In this document: positions 8,656 through 17,432 of the stretch, in pieces | Position numbering within the stretch: position 1 is the first letter of the stretch | How the letters are laid out: every line of letters starts with the position of its first letter | Origin: Corallococcus sp. NCRR | GTDB taxonomy: Bacteria > Myxococcota > Myxococcia > Myxococcales > Myxococcaceae | Direction: 5' to 3' | Length of the DNA stretch: 64,000 nt | NCBI RefSeq assembly: GCF_026965535.1 | Contig: NZ_CP114039.1 | Span: 248,001-312,000, forward strand | Position numbers and translations under genes: made by a program | The notes under the pieces: model-generated | What the model was told of the DNA's origin: nothing | Databases searched by the model: none | What the model saw: only the letters and a program-made list of their open reading frames with translations

Positions 8656-10053
8656 TCAGCCGCGAGGGGTCAGCGACTTCGCCAGCTCCTCGTAGAGGTG
8701 GATGGCGGAGCGGATGGCCTTCTCCCAGTCGCCCAGGTGCAGGCTCTCGTTCTCCGAGTGGGCGTACGTGTACGGGTCCTCCACGCCGATGAGCAGCGCG
8801 GGCACACCGCCCAGCTCCTTCGCGAACGGCTCCACGAACGGGATGGAACCCCCGCATCCGATGGTGACCGGCTTCTTCGCGTAGCCCTTCTCCAGCGCGC
8901 GGAACGCCGCCTGGAACGCCGGGTGCGACGAATCCGTGTACCACCAGCCGGACGCCTGGTCCTCGCGGATCTCCAGCTCCAGACCCCACGGGCACACCTT
9001 CTTCAGGTGCTCCACCAGCCGGCGCTGCACGTCCTCCGGGTTCATGTCCGGCACCACGCGGATGCCCACGCGCGCCCACGCGGACTCCACGACGATGTTG
9101 CGCGCGTCCTTGCGGCTGCTGGCCTGGATGGCGTTGATGGCCAGGCTCGGCTGACGCCAGTTCGTCTCCCAGGGGTGCCGCCCGCCGCCCAGCAACTGCA
9201 CGCCCTGCCGCAGCCCCGCCTGTTCGCGGAAGGTCGCGTCGTCACCGGGCAGCGCCTGGATGCTCTGGCGCTCCGCGTCCGTCAGCGGCTTCACCTGCTC
9301 CATCACGCCTTCAATCGCGATGGTGCCGTCCGCGTGCGTCAGCGACGCCAGCATCCGGCACAGCGCCATCGCCGGATCCGGAATGGGCCCGCCCCACATG
9401 CCGGAGTGCACCGCCTGGTGCAGCCCCCGCACCTCCACGTCCACCGTCACCAGCCCGCGCAGCGCCGTGGTGATGGACGGCAGGCCCGTGTCGAAGTTCG
9501 TCGTGTCCGTCAACACGATGGCGTCCGCCGCCACCAGCTTCGCGTGCTTCTGGAGAAATGCACCCAGGTGGTCACTGCCCGCCTCCTCCTCGCCCTCGAT
9601 GATGACCTTCACGTTGAGTGGGAGTTGGCCGGTGCTCTTGAGCCAGGCGTCCACGGCGGAGGTGTGCACGACGATGCCGGCCTTGTCGTCCGCCGCGCCG
9701 CGGCCGTACAGGCGGCCGTCGCGCTCCTCGGGCTCGAAGGGCGGGCTCTTCCAGGCCGCTTCGTCTCCCGCAGGCTGCACGTCGTGGTGCGCGTAGAGGA
9801 GGAGCGTGGGACGGCCCGGCGCCTTGAGCACCTCGCCATAGACATACGGATGCGCGCCCTCGATTTCGAGCAGCTGCACGTTTTCAAAACCACGGTCCTT
9901 CAACAGGGCCGCGGTGGCCTCCGCGCTCTTGCGCACGAGGCCGGCGTCGAAGCCGGGAAAGGACACACTGGGTATGCGTACGAGGGCCTTGAGGTCCTCC
10001 AGGTACGCGGCCTTGTGGGATTCGAAATGGGACAGCGCGGGGTCGGTGGACAT
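8656..10053 (-). CDS. M20-family metallopeptidase (dipeptidase)
   Basis: A 465-residue di-zinc peptidase. ATG 10053 is chosen over GTG 10059 because AAGGGG lies about 7 nt upstream of the ATG. Motifs are [13 protein letters not shown] (metal His and Asp), [10 protein letters not shown] (bridging Asp), EGEEEAGSD (catalytic and metal Glu), TDTTNFD (metal acid) and HSENES near the C-terminus (metal His). The lid domain lies between about 185 and 345. It resembles the CNDP/ArgE-type dipeptidases that hydrolyse short peptides. Its partner across the stop codons is a proline iminopeptidase, so both may serve peptide catabolism, which fits a predatory, proteolytic lifestyle. Confidence 0.92.
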   Translation of the reverse strand: MSTDPALSHFESHKAAYLEDLKALVRIPSVSFPGFDAGLVRKSAEATAALLKDRGFENVQLLEIEGAHPYVYGEVLKAPGRPTLLLYAHHDVQPAGDEAAWKSPPFEPEERDGRLYGRGAADDKAGIVVHTSAVDAWLKSTGQLPLNVKVIIEGEEEAGSDHLGAFLQKHAKLVAADAIVLTDTTNFDTGLPSITTALRGLVTVDVEVRGLHQAVHSGMWGGPIPDPAMALCRMLASLTHADGTIAIEGVMEQVKPLTDAERQSIQALPGDDATFREQAGLRQGVQLLGGGRHPWETNWRQPSLAINAIQASSRKDARNIVVESAWARVGIRVVPDMNPEDVQRRLVEHLKKVCPWGLELEIREDQASGWWYTDSSHPAFQAAFRALEKGYAKKPVTIGCGGSIPFVEPFAKELGGVPALLIGVEDPYTYAHSENESLHLGDWEKAIRSAIHLYEELAKSLTPRG

Positions 10054-10135
10054 GCCCACCCCTTAACCCAAAAGCCGAGCAGGCACGTGGGATGCGCGCG
10101 CCCAAACGTCGCGCGTCTTATGTATCCTGCCGCCC

Positions 10136-10510
10136 ATGCCTGGACTACCTACCCTGCTGTTGGTGGATGACGACAGCTTCGTGCGTCGCATCCTCAAGGA
10201 CGTCATCGCGGACACGGGGATCGACCTGCGGCTGCTGGAGGCGGCGGACGGGGAGGAAGGGCTGGCGCTGGCGGAGAAGGAGCAGCCGGCGGTGATGTTC
10301 CTGGACCTCTTCATGCCGAAGAAGAGCGGGCTGGAGGTGCTGGGCGCCATCAAGAGTGTTTCACCGGAGACGCGCGTCCTGGTCATCAGCAGCATGGACG
10401 CGGAGCCGGTGGTGGAGCAGGCCATCGCCGCGGGGGCGATGGGCTTCGTGGGCAAGCCCTTCCATCCCCTGGAGATCGCCGCCGCCGTACGCCAGGCGCT
10501 CGCGTCCTGA
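10136..10510 (+). CDS. Single-domain response regulator (CheY-like)
   Basis: A 124-residue receiver domain with no output domain. It has the acidic pocket LLVDDDS (Asp 11-13), phospho-acceptor Asp57 in MFLDLFMPKKSG, Ser/Thr switch in VLVISSMD and the conserved Lys in FVGKPFHP. It starts at ATG 10136 and ends 16 bp before the PilZ-protein gene, so the two are probably cotranscribed. That suggests phosphorylation input connected to a PilZ-type effector. No kinase lies directly alongside; the nearest is the orphan kinase at 12058. Confidence 0.92.
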   Translation: MPGLPTLLLVDDDSFVRRILKDVIADTGIDLRLLEAADGEEGLALAEKEQPAVMFLDLFMPKKSGLEVLGAIKSVSPETRVLVISSMDAEPVVEQAIAAGAMGFVGKPFHPLEIAAAVRQALAS

Positions 10511-10526
10511 TTCCGCCGAGGTCCCC

Positions 10527-11816
10527 GTGTCGTCATCCGTTGTCGGTTACTGGGTCGGAGACTCGCTCGGCCGCGTGCTGGGCCCGCTGCAACTGCAAGC
10601 CTTCCGCGACCTCATCTCCTCCGGTCGCCTGAAGACGGCGGTGCGCGCGTCGCGCGACGGGACGAACTGGATCGCGCTCCAGGACCTCCCGGAGGTGCGC
10701 GACCTGTTCGCCACCGCGGCGCCCACGCCCTCCCTCGAGACCCAGCAGGCCGAGCGCCTGCGCAACCAGCTGCGCGGCCTGCTGCACCTGCCGCCGCACG
10801 AGGTGTTCGGGCTCAAGCCGCAGGCGTCGCTCGATGAGTTCCGGCTCGCCTTCTTCCGCATGGCGAAGCGCTTCTCGCCGGAGCACCTGTCGCCGGATCT
10901 GCATCCGGAGCTGCGCAAGGTCTCCGTGGAGATCTTCGACTTCCTCTCGCGGCGGATCCGCGAGGCGGAGACGCTCTTCCTCCAGGGCGCGCTGCATCCG
11001 CCCGCGCCTCCGCCGCCCCGGTTGGACATGGCTGGCGCGCAGCCCGCCGCGCCGCTCCCGCTGAGCGGAACCGCGGTGCCCGCGCGTCCGCCGCCGGTGA
11101 TGACGCCGCAGGCCGCGCGTCCAGTAGCCGCGTCCATTCCGCCGACGCCTGTTCCAGGTTCGCTCACGCGTCCGGTGGCCGCGTCCATTCCTCCGACGCC
11201 TGCTCCGGGCTCCCTCACGCGTCCGCAGGCCGCCACGATTCAGCCGACGCCTGCTCCGGGCTCCCTCACGCGTCCGGTGGCCGCATCCATTCCGCCCACG
11301 CCCGCGCCGGGCAGCATGACGCGTCCGGGGGTTCCGGCCGCGCCGCCCCGGCCTCCGCCGGTGATGACGCCCACGACGCGTCCGGTGACGCCGCCTCCGC
11401 CCGCTCCCGCGCCGCCGCCACCCGCTCCCGTCCGGCGCCCCATGGCCGCCCCCGCGCCCTCGTATTCGAGCGCCGAGTTCGTGGGCCTGGAGCGCCGGTC
11501 GGACGACCGGCTCCACGCGGACGTGAAGGTGTCGATGAAGAACACGGGCATCTTCACCGACCACCGCATCATCAACCTGTCGTCGGGCGGCCTGTTCATC
11601 GGCACGGACCGGCCGCTGCGGTTGGGGACGCAGGTGGAGCTGACCCTGCGCTTCGAGGATCCGGAGCGCGTGATGACCCTGCGCAGCTCCGTCATCTGGG
11701 AGAACTCCCTGGACGACGGCAAGAACCCCAAGGGCTACGGGCTGCGCCTGAGCTCGCTGCGCGCCGAGGAGCGGGACTTCATCCAGCAGTACGTCCGCCG
11801 CACCAAGAAGCCGTGA
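10527..11816 (+). CDS. GYF-like / J-like / PilZ multidomain protein with Pro-rich repeats
   Basis: A 429-residue protein from GTG 10527 (GAGGT at 10518-10522). Residues about 5-60 (GYWVGDSLGRVLGPLQLQAF, then a GRLKTAVRASRDGTNWIAL stretch) look like a GYF_2/DUF4339-type domain. Residues about 90-150 (HEVFGLKPQASLDEFRLAFF onward) resemble a J-domain-like helical region without an obvious HPD. A Pro/Ala/Thr-rich linker (about 155-310) includes four 17-residue repeats. Residues about 315-420 are a PilZ domain of the myxobacterial TIGR02266 type and keep both c-di-GMP signatures, RRSDDR (RxxxR) and NLSSGG (NxSxxG). It is probably a cytoplasmic c-di-GMP effector or a motility/polarity scaffold. Confidence 0.8.
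   Translation: MSSSVVGYWVGDSLGRVLGPLQLQAFRDLISSGRLKTAVRASRDGTNWIALQDLPEVRDLFATAAPTPSLETQQAERLRNQLRGLLHLPPHEVFGLKPQASLDEFRLAFFRMAKRFSPEHLSPDLHPELRKVSVEIFDFLSRRIREAETLFLQGALHPPAPPPPRLDMAGAQPAAPLPLSGTAVPARPPPVMTPQAARPVAASIPPTPVPGSLTRPVAASIPPTPAPGSLTRPQAATIQPTPAPGSLTRPVAASIPPTPAPGSMTRPGVPAAPPRPPPVMTPTTRPVTPPPPAPAPPPPAPVRRPMAAPAPSYSSAEFVGLERRSDDRLHADVKVSMKNTGIFTDHRIINLSSGGLFIGTDRPLRLGTQVELTLRFEDPERVMTLRSSVIWENSLDDGKNPKGYGLRLSSLRAEERDFIQQYVRRTKKP
11118..11321 (+). repeat. Four in-frame 51-bp tandem repeats
   Basis: Four units at 11118-11168, 11169-11219, 11220-11270 and 11271-11321 encode variants of RPVAASIPPTPAPGSLT. They lie in the linker of the PilZ protein. Unit 3 diverges (RPQAATIQPTPAPGSLT) and unit 4 ends GSMT. 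The repeat keeps the reading frame, so copy number could vary without breaking the gene. Confidence 0.9.
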
Positions 11817-11847
11817 CAGGTTCCCGGGCGGGTGATTCCGCTCGGGA

Positions 11848-11958
11848 CTAGAACAACTGGCCCAGGAAGACCGCGCTCATCGCCACGAAGGCGACCCACA
11901 CGGCCATGACGGACTTCAATTCCAGGTCCCGGCGGTCCAACTCGTTCGCGAAGTTCAT
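11848..11958 (-). CDS. Small 36-residue single-pass membrane protein
   Basis: A short frame with a strong ribosome-binding site: GGAGGAGACACC directly precedes ATG 11958, and TAG is at 11848. The product begins MNFANELDRRDLELKS (charged, probably cytoplasmic), continues as the hydrophobic segment VMAVWVAFVAMSAVFLGQLF and ends there. It would be a small membrane peptide with N-in topology. It lies antisense in the 241-bp gap between the PilZ gene and the histidine kinase and would be missed by length cut-offs. Function unknown; the SD strength and the clean charge/hydrophobic split argue it is real. Confidence 0.7.
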   Translation of the reverse strand: MNFANELDRRDLELKSVMAVWVAFVAMSAVFLGQLF

Positions 11959-12057
11959 GGTGTCTCCTCCAGTGCTCAACGTCTTCATCCCTTCCTACGG
12001 AGCACCCGCGCGGCGATTGCCTCTGGGCCTCCGTCCCCCTGGAACGAAGGCGCGGCG

Positions 12058-13662
12058 ATGAGCACCTCCGTTCCGCCCGGCACGCTGGATGGCCTGCTGC
12101 CCGCGCTGCCGGTGCCGCTGTTCGTGATTCGCGGCGACCGGGTGGTGTTCACCAACGCCGCGCTGCGCACGTTGCTGGGCCTGCGAGAGGACGAGCTGCC
12201 GTCGCTGCTGGAGCTCGCCGCGCGCTTCGGGCCGGAGGAGCGCGCCTGGGTGGAGCCCCTGAGCGAAGCGCTGATGCGCGGCGAGCAGCCCACGCCGGTG
12301 CGGCCCGCCTGGGTGCGCGTGCGCGGCGCGGACGGCCGCCAGCACATGCTCTCCCCTGTCACCGCGCCGGGCCGCGTGCCGGAGGAGCAGCTCGTGCTGC
12401 TGCTGGACGCGGACGGCGGCGACGCGGTGCGCACGCTGTCCACCATGCTGGTGGCCACCGCGGCGGAGCTCCTGCGCTGCCGCGACGAGGGCGCGGTGCT
12501 GGAGCTGGCGGTGGAGTCCCTGCACCGGCAGGGCTTCTACGTCTCCGTGATGCTGCTGGAGGGGGACTTCCTGCGCCACGGGCCCATGCGCCAGGAAGCG
12601 GAGAGCCTGGCGGCGGCGGCGCGGCTGTACGGACAGGACGTGCACGCGGTGCGCTTTCCCCGCTCGGGGATGCCGCACCTGGAAGAGGTGCTCACGAGCC
12701 GCCGGGCGGCCTTCCATCCGGACGCGTTCAGCATGGCGCGGCGGCTGCATTCGCCGGAGGTGGCGGACAACATCCAGCGCATCTACCCGCCGGGCTCACG
12801 CGCGCTGGACGCGCCCATCTTCGTGGGGGACGAGCCCTTTGGCGTGCTGGCGGTGCAGTCCACCACGCTGACGCCCGCGAACGCGGGGGCGCTGGAGCTG
12901 TTCGCGCAGTTGATTGGCGGCGCGCTGGAGAACGTGCGGCACCACCGCGCGGCGGAGGCGCGGCTCGCGGAGGTGTCCCGGCTGCAGAACGAGCTCATCG
13001 CCAGCGAGCGGCTGACGGTGCTGGGCGAGGCGGCGGGCGTCGTGGCCCATGAAGTCCGCAATCCCCTGGGCGCCATCCTCAACACGGTGGCGGTGCTCAA
13101 GCGTGAGCCCCGCCTGGGGCCCGCGGGCGCCTCCGCGGTGGAGATGCTGGAGGAGGAGGCCATCCGGCTGGAGGACATCGTGCGCGACCTGCTGGACGCG
13201 GTGCGCCCGCTGGAGCCAAGGCCGCGCCCCGTCTCGCTGGGCGAGCTGGTGCACCGCGCGCTCGCGCAGCTGCTCCACGGCCGGGAGGAGCTGCCCAAGC
13301 CGCGCGTGGCGTTCGACGAGGCGCCGGACGTGCCGGAGCTGTCCGGAGACGAGACGCTGTTGCAGCTGGCGGTCACGCACCTGATGCGCAACGCCATCCA
13401 GGCCTCGCCCCAGGGAGGCACGGTGCGCGTGGAGGTGCGCCGCGTGCCGGACGGGGTCTCGCTGAGCGTGGAGGACGAGGGCCCGGGCATCGCCGGATTG
13501 GATCCGCAGCGCGTCTTCGAGCCCTTCTTCCTCACCCGCGCCAACGGCCGCGGCCTGGGCCTGGCCATCGTGCGGCGCGTGGTGCTCGCACACGGAGGCA
13601 AGGTGCGCGCGGGCGCGCGTCCCGAGGGCGGCGCACGCTTCGAGCTGGTGCTGCCGCTCTAG
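12058..13662 (+). CDS. Sensor histidine kinase (PAS-GAF-HisKA-HATPase)
   Basis: A 534-residue soluble kinase with no membrane segment. Residues about 10-110 are PAS-like (LPVPLFVIRGDRVVFTNAAL), and about 140-290 are GAF-like with an FVGDEPFGVLAVQS strand. HisKA has the phospho-acceptor His331 in VVAHEVRNPLGAILN. The ATPase has N-box HLMRNAIQAS, G1 DEGPGIAG and G2 GRGLGLAIVRRVV. The start is ATG 12058. No response regulator follows, so it is an orphan kinase. Candidate partners are the REC protein at 10136 or unlinked regulators. Confidence 0.9.
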   Translation: MSTSVPPGTLDGLLPALPVPLFVIRGDRVVFTNAALRTLLGLREDELPSLLELAARFGPEERAWVEPLSEALMRGEQPTPVRPAWVRVRGADGRQHMLSPVTAPGRVPEEQLVLLLDADGGDAVRTLSTMLVATAAELLRCRDEGAVLELAVESLHRQGFYVSVMLLEGDFLRHGPMRQEAESLAAAARLYGQDVHAVRFPRSGMPHLEEVLTSRRAAFHPDAFSMARRLHSPEVADNIQRIYPPGSRALDAPIFVGDEPFGVLAVQSTTLTPANAGALELFAQLIGGALENVRHHRAAEARLAEVSRLQNELIASERLTVLGEAAGVVAHEVRNPLGAILNTVAVLKREPRLGPAGASAVEMLEEEAIRLEDIVRDLLDAVRPLEPRPRPVSLGELVHRALAQLLHGREELPKPRVAFDEAPDVPELSGDETLLQLAVTHLMRNAIQASPQGGTVRVEVRRVPDGVSLSVEDEGPGIAGLDPQRVFEPFFLTRANGRGLGLAIVRRVVLAHGGKVRAGARPEGGARFELVLPL

Positions 13663-13701
13663 CGACGTGCCATTGCTTCGGGCGGGTGCTGCCGCTTCAA
13701 C

Positions 13702-14817
13702 TCAAGCGCCCGCCAGCACCAACAGACAGCGCAGGCCGCCGTTCTTCACGGGGAGCTGCCGCGCTCCCTTCAGCCCCAACGCCGCAACGAGCTTCGGCTC
13801 CTCGGGGACGATGAGCGCCTTGCGCCATTCGGCGAACGCTCCGTTCAACGTCGCGCCCAGCGCGCGGTAGAGGTCCGGCAGGTCCTCCACATCTCCCACG
13901 CGCTTGCCGTAGGGCGGATTGGCCACCACCAGCCCGGGTGCGTCCGGCGGGGCCTTCAGCGTGCGCAGGTCGTGCCGCTCCAGCGTCAGCGTCACGCCCG
14001 CGCGCTTCGCGTTGCGCCGCGCCGTGCCCAGCGCGCCCGCGTTGAGATCAAACCCGCGCATCGGCGCGCGAGGCTCCGCCAGCCCCTCGGCTTCCGCCTC
14101 CGCGCGGCGCTGTACCCAGGCGGCCTTGTCGAAGGACGGGAAGGACTGGAACGCGAACGTGCGCAGCATGCCCGGTGCGCGGCGCTGGGACATCCACGCG
14201 CCCTCCACCAGGAACGTGCCCGAGCCGCACATCGGATCCACCAGCGGCACGTCCCCCGCGTAGCCCGCGAGCCGGAGGATGCCCGCGGCCAGCGTCTCGC
14301 GCAGGGGCGCGCGCCCCACCTCCTGCCGGTAGCCGCGCTGGTACAGGGGCGCTCCAGACGTGTCCACGCTCACCGTCCAGCGCGATCCTTCGCCGCGCAC
14401 CAAGAGCGTGAGCTCCGGCCCCCCGCCCTCTTCGTCCAGGTGTCCCGCGGCCGTCACCTCGCCCGGCGCCCAGGCCACGGCCGCGGACTCCAGCACCACC
14501 GCCGGCCCCGGGGCCACCGAGCGGTGCAGCGTCACGGACAGCCGCAGTGGCACCTTGCCGTCCCAGACGCCCGCCATGGGCAGCGCTCGCAGCCCCTCCA
14601 CCAGCGCATCCGCGGTGGGCGCCGTGAAGGTGCCCAGCCGCAGGAGCACGCGGCTCGCGGTGCGCAGGCGCAGGTTCGCCGTCTGGTGCAGGCCGGACGG
14701 GCCCTCGCACTCGATGCCGCCCTCCGCGCGCCGGAAGGACAGCCCCAGCTCGCGCGCCTCCGCCTCCAGCGCGGGCTCCAGCCCCGGCAGCGTGGACACG
14801 TAGATTGTTTCACCCAT
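13702..14817 (-). CDS. THUMP-domain RNA N2-guanine methyltransferase (RlmL/Trm14-like)
   Basis: A protein of 371 residues from ATG 14817, or 378 if it starts at GTG 14838, which overlaps the TGA of the upstream kinase gene as GTGA. The ATG gives MGETIYVSTLPGLEPALEAE, which fits the usual family N-terminus. Residues about 3-160 are a ferredoxin-like/THUMP RNA-binding region. The Rossmann methyltransferase shows VPLVDPMCGSGTFLVEGAW and the catalytic NPPYGKR, the N-P-P-Y signature of amino-group methyltransferases. It corresponds to the N-terminal half of RlmL, or to archaeal Trm14. The likely target is an exocyclic amine of guanosine in rRNA or tRNA; the exact site is unknown. Confidence 0.87.
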   Translation of the reverse strand: MGETIYVSTLPGLEPALEAEARELGLSFRRAEGGIECEGPSGLHQTANLRLRTASRVLLRLGTFTAPTADALVEGLRALPMAGVWDGKVPLRLSVTLHRSVAPGPAVVLESAAVAWAPGEVTAAGHLDEEGGGPELTLLVRGEGSRWTVSVDTSGAPLYQRGYRQEVGRAPLRETLAAGILRLAGYAGDVPLVDPMCGSGTFLVEGAWMSQRRAPGMLRTFAFQSFPSFDKAAWVQRRAEAEAEGLAEPRAPMRGFDLNAGALGTARRNAKRAGVTLTLERHDLRTLKAPPDAPGLVVANPPYGKRVGDVEDLPDLYRALGATLNGAFAEWRKALIVPEEPKLVAALGLKGARQLPVKNGGLRCLLVLAGA

Positions 14818-14834
14818 CCGGGCCCAGGCCTCCG

Positions 14835-17432
14835 TCACGCCGGCCGCGCCCGAGCGGAGGTCCCCGCGTCCATCGCCGCCTGCTCCAACGCGCGCTCCAT
14901 CTGGTTCAGGTCATACGGCTTGGGCAGCAGCACCACGCGCTCCAGCGCCTTGCCGTCTTCCGCCGACACCGCGCGCGAATCGCCGGACGCGATGATGATT
15001 CGCAGGGACGGATAGCGCTTCACGGCCTCGCGCGCCAGCTCCACGCCGGACCTGCCCGGCAGCGTCACGTCCGTGAAGAGCAGGTCGAAGGGCTCCTTCG
15101 CCAGCGCCTCGCCCGCCGCCTCCGCGCTCTCCACCGCGAGCACGGTGTGCCCCAGGTCCGACATCAGCTCGGACGCGGACTCGCGGATGTCCGCGTCATC
15201 CTCCACCAGGAGGATGCGCAGCAAACCCTTCGACGGTGGCTCCACGGGCGCGGGCGCGCGGTACGGCTTCGCCGCCAGCCGCTGCTCGCGTCCGCGCAAC
15301 AGCGCGCGGATCTTCCGCGCCAGGTCCTCGCGCCGGTACGGCTTGGACAGGAGGCTCACGCCGGGGTCCAACCGGCCGCCGTGCACGATGGCGTTCTCCG
15401 TGTAGCCGGACGTGAAGAGCACCTCGAGGTCCGGCAGGTGCGCCTTCGCCTGCCGCGCCAGCTCCGGGCTGCGCACCGGCCCCGGCATCACCACGTCCGT
15501 GAAGAGCAGGTCCACCGGCAGGCCGCTCTGGATGACCGCGAGCGCGCTCTGGCCATCGTGCGCCTTGAGCACGCGGTAGCCCAGCTCCGTCAGCACCTCC
15601 ACCACCGTGGCGCGCACCGCCGCGTCGTCCTCCACCACGAGGATGGTCTCCGTGCCGCCCTCCACCTGCCCCGGCCCCGTCTCCGCCGGCTGCACCGCCG
15701 CCTGGAAGGTGCGCGGCAGGTAGATCTTGATGGACGTGCCGTGGCCCAGCTCGCTGTAGATTTTGACGTGGCCGCCGGACTGCTTCACGAAGCCATACAC
15801 CATGCTCAGCCCCAGGCCCGTGCCGCGCCCCTCCGGCTTCGTGGTGAAGAACGGCTCGAACGCGCGCTGCATCACCTCCGGCGTCATGCCGGAGCCCGTG
15901 TCGGAGATGGCCAGCAGCACGTACTGCCCCGCCGTCACCTCCGGGTGCAGCATCGCGTAGTGGTCATCCAGCATCGCGTTGCCGGCTTCGATGGTCAGCT
16001 TGCCCCGGCCGTCCATGGCGTCGCGCGCGTTGATGGCCAGGTTGAGGATGACGTTCTCCAACTGGTTGCGGTCCACGGACGTGTTCCAGAGCCCGCCCGC
16101 GATGACCGTCTCCACCTCCACGTCCTCTCCCAGGGCGCGGCGCAACAGGTCGTCCATGTCGCGCACCAGCCGGCCCAGGTTGAGCGCCGTGGGCGCCAGG
16201 GGCTGCCTGCGCGCGAACGCGAGCAACTGCGACGCCAGCCGCGCCCCGCGCTCCACCGCGCCCAGCGCCGTCTCCAGGCGCCGCTGCGCGCGCGTGTCGC
16301 CCACCGCGTCGCGCTGGAGCAACTGGAGATTCCCGCTCACCACCTGGAGCAGGTTGTTGAAGTCATGCGCCACGCCGCCGGTGAGCTTGCCCACGGCCTC
16401 CATCTTCTGCGCCTGGAGCAGCGCGGCCTCCGCCTGGCGGCGCTCCGCCTCGCTCTCTTCCAACGCGCGCGTGCGCTCGCGCACCAGCTCCTCCAGGTGG
16501 TCGCGGTGGCGCGCGAGTTCGTCCTCCGCCCGCTTCTGCGCCGTCATGTCGTGGCCCTGGACGAAGATGCCGGAGACGCGGCCGTCCGCCTCGATGACGG
16601 GCTGGTAGACGAAGTCCAGGAAGGCCTCCACCAGCGGCCCCCCGGGCTCGCGCTGCAGGTACAGCCCCATGTTGTGCCCGACGAAGGGCTCGCCGGTCGT
16701 GAACACCCGGTCCAGCAGTTCGAAGAAGCCCTGCCCCGCCACCTCTGGCAGCGCCGCCCGCACCGTCTTGCCCAACAGGTCCCGGTGCCCCACGAGCTGG
16801 AGGTAGGCGCGGTTGGCCAGCTCGAACACGTGCTCGGGCCCCTTCAGCGAACACATGAAGCCCGGCGCCTGTTCGAACAGGCGCCGCAGGTGCCGGCGCT
16901 CGTCGTCCAGCACCCGGTTGGCCTCCTGCACCGCCTGGGCACGCGCGAGCACCCCGCTCATCAACTGCGTCCGCGGCCCGCCTGCGTCCAGCGACGTCTC
17001 CGCGCCGCGCATGGCCTGCTTGAGCTGGTGCAGCTCCGTCACGTCCATCGTGTGCTGGAGGATGAAGGCCACCTCGCCCTTCCCGTCGAACAGGGGCGTG
17101 TGCGTGGCGCTCCAGTAGCGGTCCTCCAGCACCACGCCGGCGTCCGTCTGGCGGGGCACCCGGTAGGGAATGAACGCCAGCGTGTCCAGCGTCCGCTCCG
17201 TCAACACGCGGAAGAACGAGTCGCGCAGCATCCGTGCGCTGGCGTTGTTCGGGTCGTCCGGGTCATGCGGGAACGCCTCGAAGATGGTGCGCCCGACCAG
17301 GTTCTCCAGCCGGCTGGCGGTCACCCGCAGGTAGGCGGCGTTCGCCGTGACGTAACGCAGCTCCCGGTCCACCAGCATGTAGGGATTGGGCGACAGCTCG
17401 AAGAGCTTCTGGAAGTCGAAGGGTGCCTGCAT
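14835..17432 (-). CDS. Hybrid sensor kinase, PAS-PAS-HisKA-HATPase-REC-REC
   Basis: An 865-residue soluble hybrid kinase. PAS 1 starts at FDFQKLFELSPNPYMLVDRE (about 5-125), and PAS 2 includes LFEQAPGFMCSLKGPEHVFE (about 185-310). A coiled-coil linker (about 305-345) leads to HisKA, with His356 in GGVAHDFNNLLQVVSGNLQ. ATPase motifs are NLAINARDAMDG, DTGSGM and GRGTGLGLSMVYGFV. Two receiver domains follow: LLFTDVVMPGPVRS near residue 640 and LLFTDVTLPGRSG near 785. There is no membrane segment. The PAS domains lack a visible haem or flavin signature. It is translationally coupled to, or adjacent to, the THUMP methyltransferase gene downstream. Confidence 0.92.
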   Translation of the reverse strand: MQAPFDFQKLFELSPNPYMLVDRELRYVTANAAYLRVTASRLENLVGRTIFEAFPHDPDDPNNASARMLRDSFFRVLTERTLDTLAFIPYRVPRQTDAGVVLEDRYWSATHTPLFDGKGEVAFILQHTMDVTELHQLKQAMRGAETSLDAGGPRTQLMSGVLARAQAVQEANRVLDDERRHLRRLFEQAPGFMCSLKGPEHVFELANRAYLQLVGHRDLLGKTVRAALPEVAGQGFFELLDRVFTTGEPFVGHNMGLYLQREPGGPLVEAFLDFVYQPVIEADGRVSGIFVQGHDMTAQKRAEDELARHRDHLEELVRERTRALEESEAERRQAEAALLQAQKMEAVGKLTGGVAHDFNNLLQVVSGNLQLLQRDAVGDTRAQRRLETALGAVERGARLASQLLAFARRQPLAPTALNLGRLVRDMDDLLRRALGEDVEVETVIAGGLWNTSVDRNQLENVILNLAINARDAMDGRGKLTIEAGNAMLDDHYAMLHPEVTAGQYVLLAISDTGSGMTPEVMQRAFEPFFTTKPEGRGTGLGLSMVYGFVKQSGGHVKIYSELGHGTSIKIYLPRTFQAAVQPAETGPGQVEGGTETILVVEDDAAVRATVVEVLTELGYRVLKAHDGQSALAVIQSGLPVDLLFTDVVMPGPVRSPELARQAKAHLPDLEVLFTSGYTENAIVHGGRLDPGVSLLSKPYRREDLARKIRALLRGREQRLAAKPYRAPAPVEPPSKGLLRILLVEDDADIRESASELMSDLGHTVLAVESAEAAGEALAKEPFDLLFTDVTLPGRSGVELAREAVKRYPSLRIIIASGDSRAVSAEDGKALERVVLLPKPYDLNQMERALEQAAMDAGTSARARPA

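Noticed and set aside
11118-11321. CRISPR-like array
   Set aside because: The repeats are contiguous, have no spacers and are in frame inside a coding region.
14818-14838. GTG 14838 as the only start of the THUMP methyltransferase
   Set aside because: The GTGA overlap is attractive, but ATG 14817 gives the expected family N-terminus, so it is kept as an alternative only.
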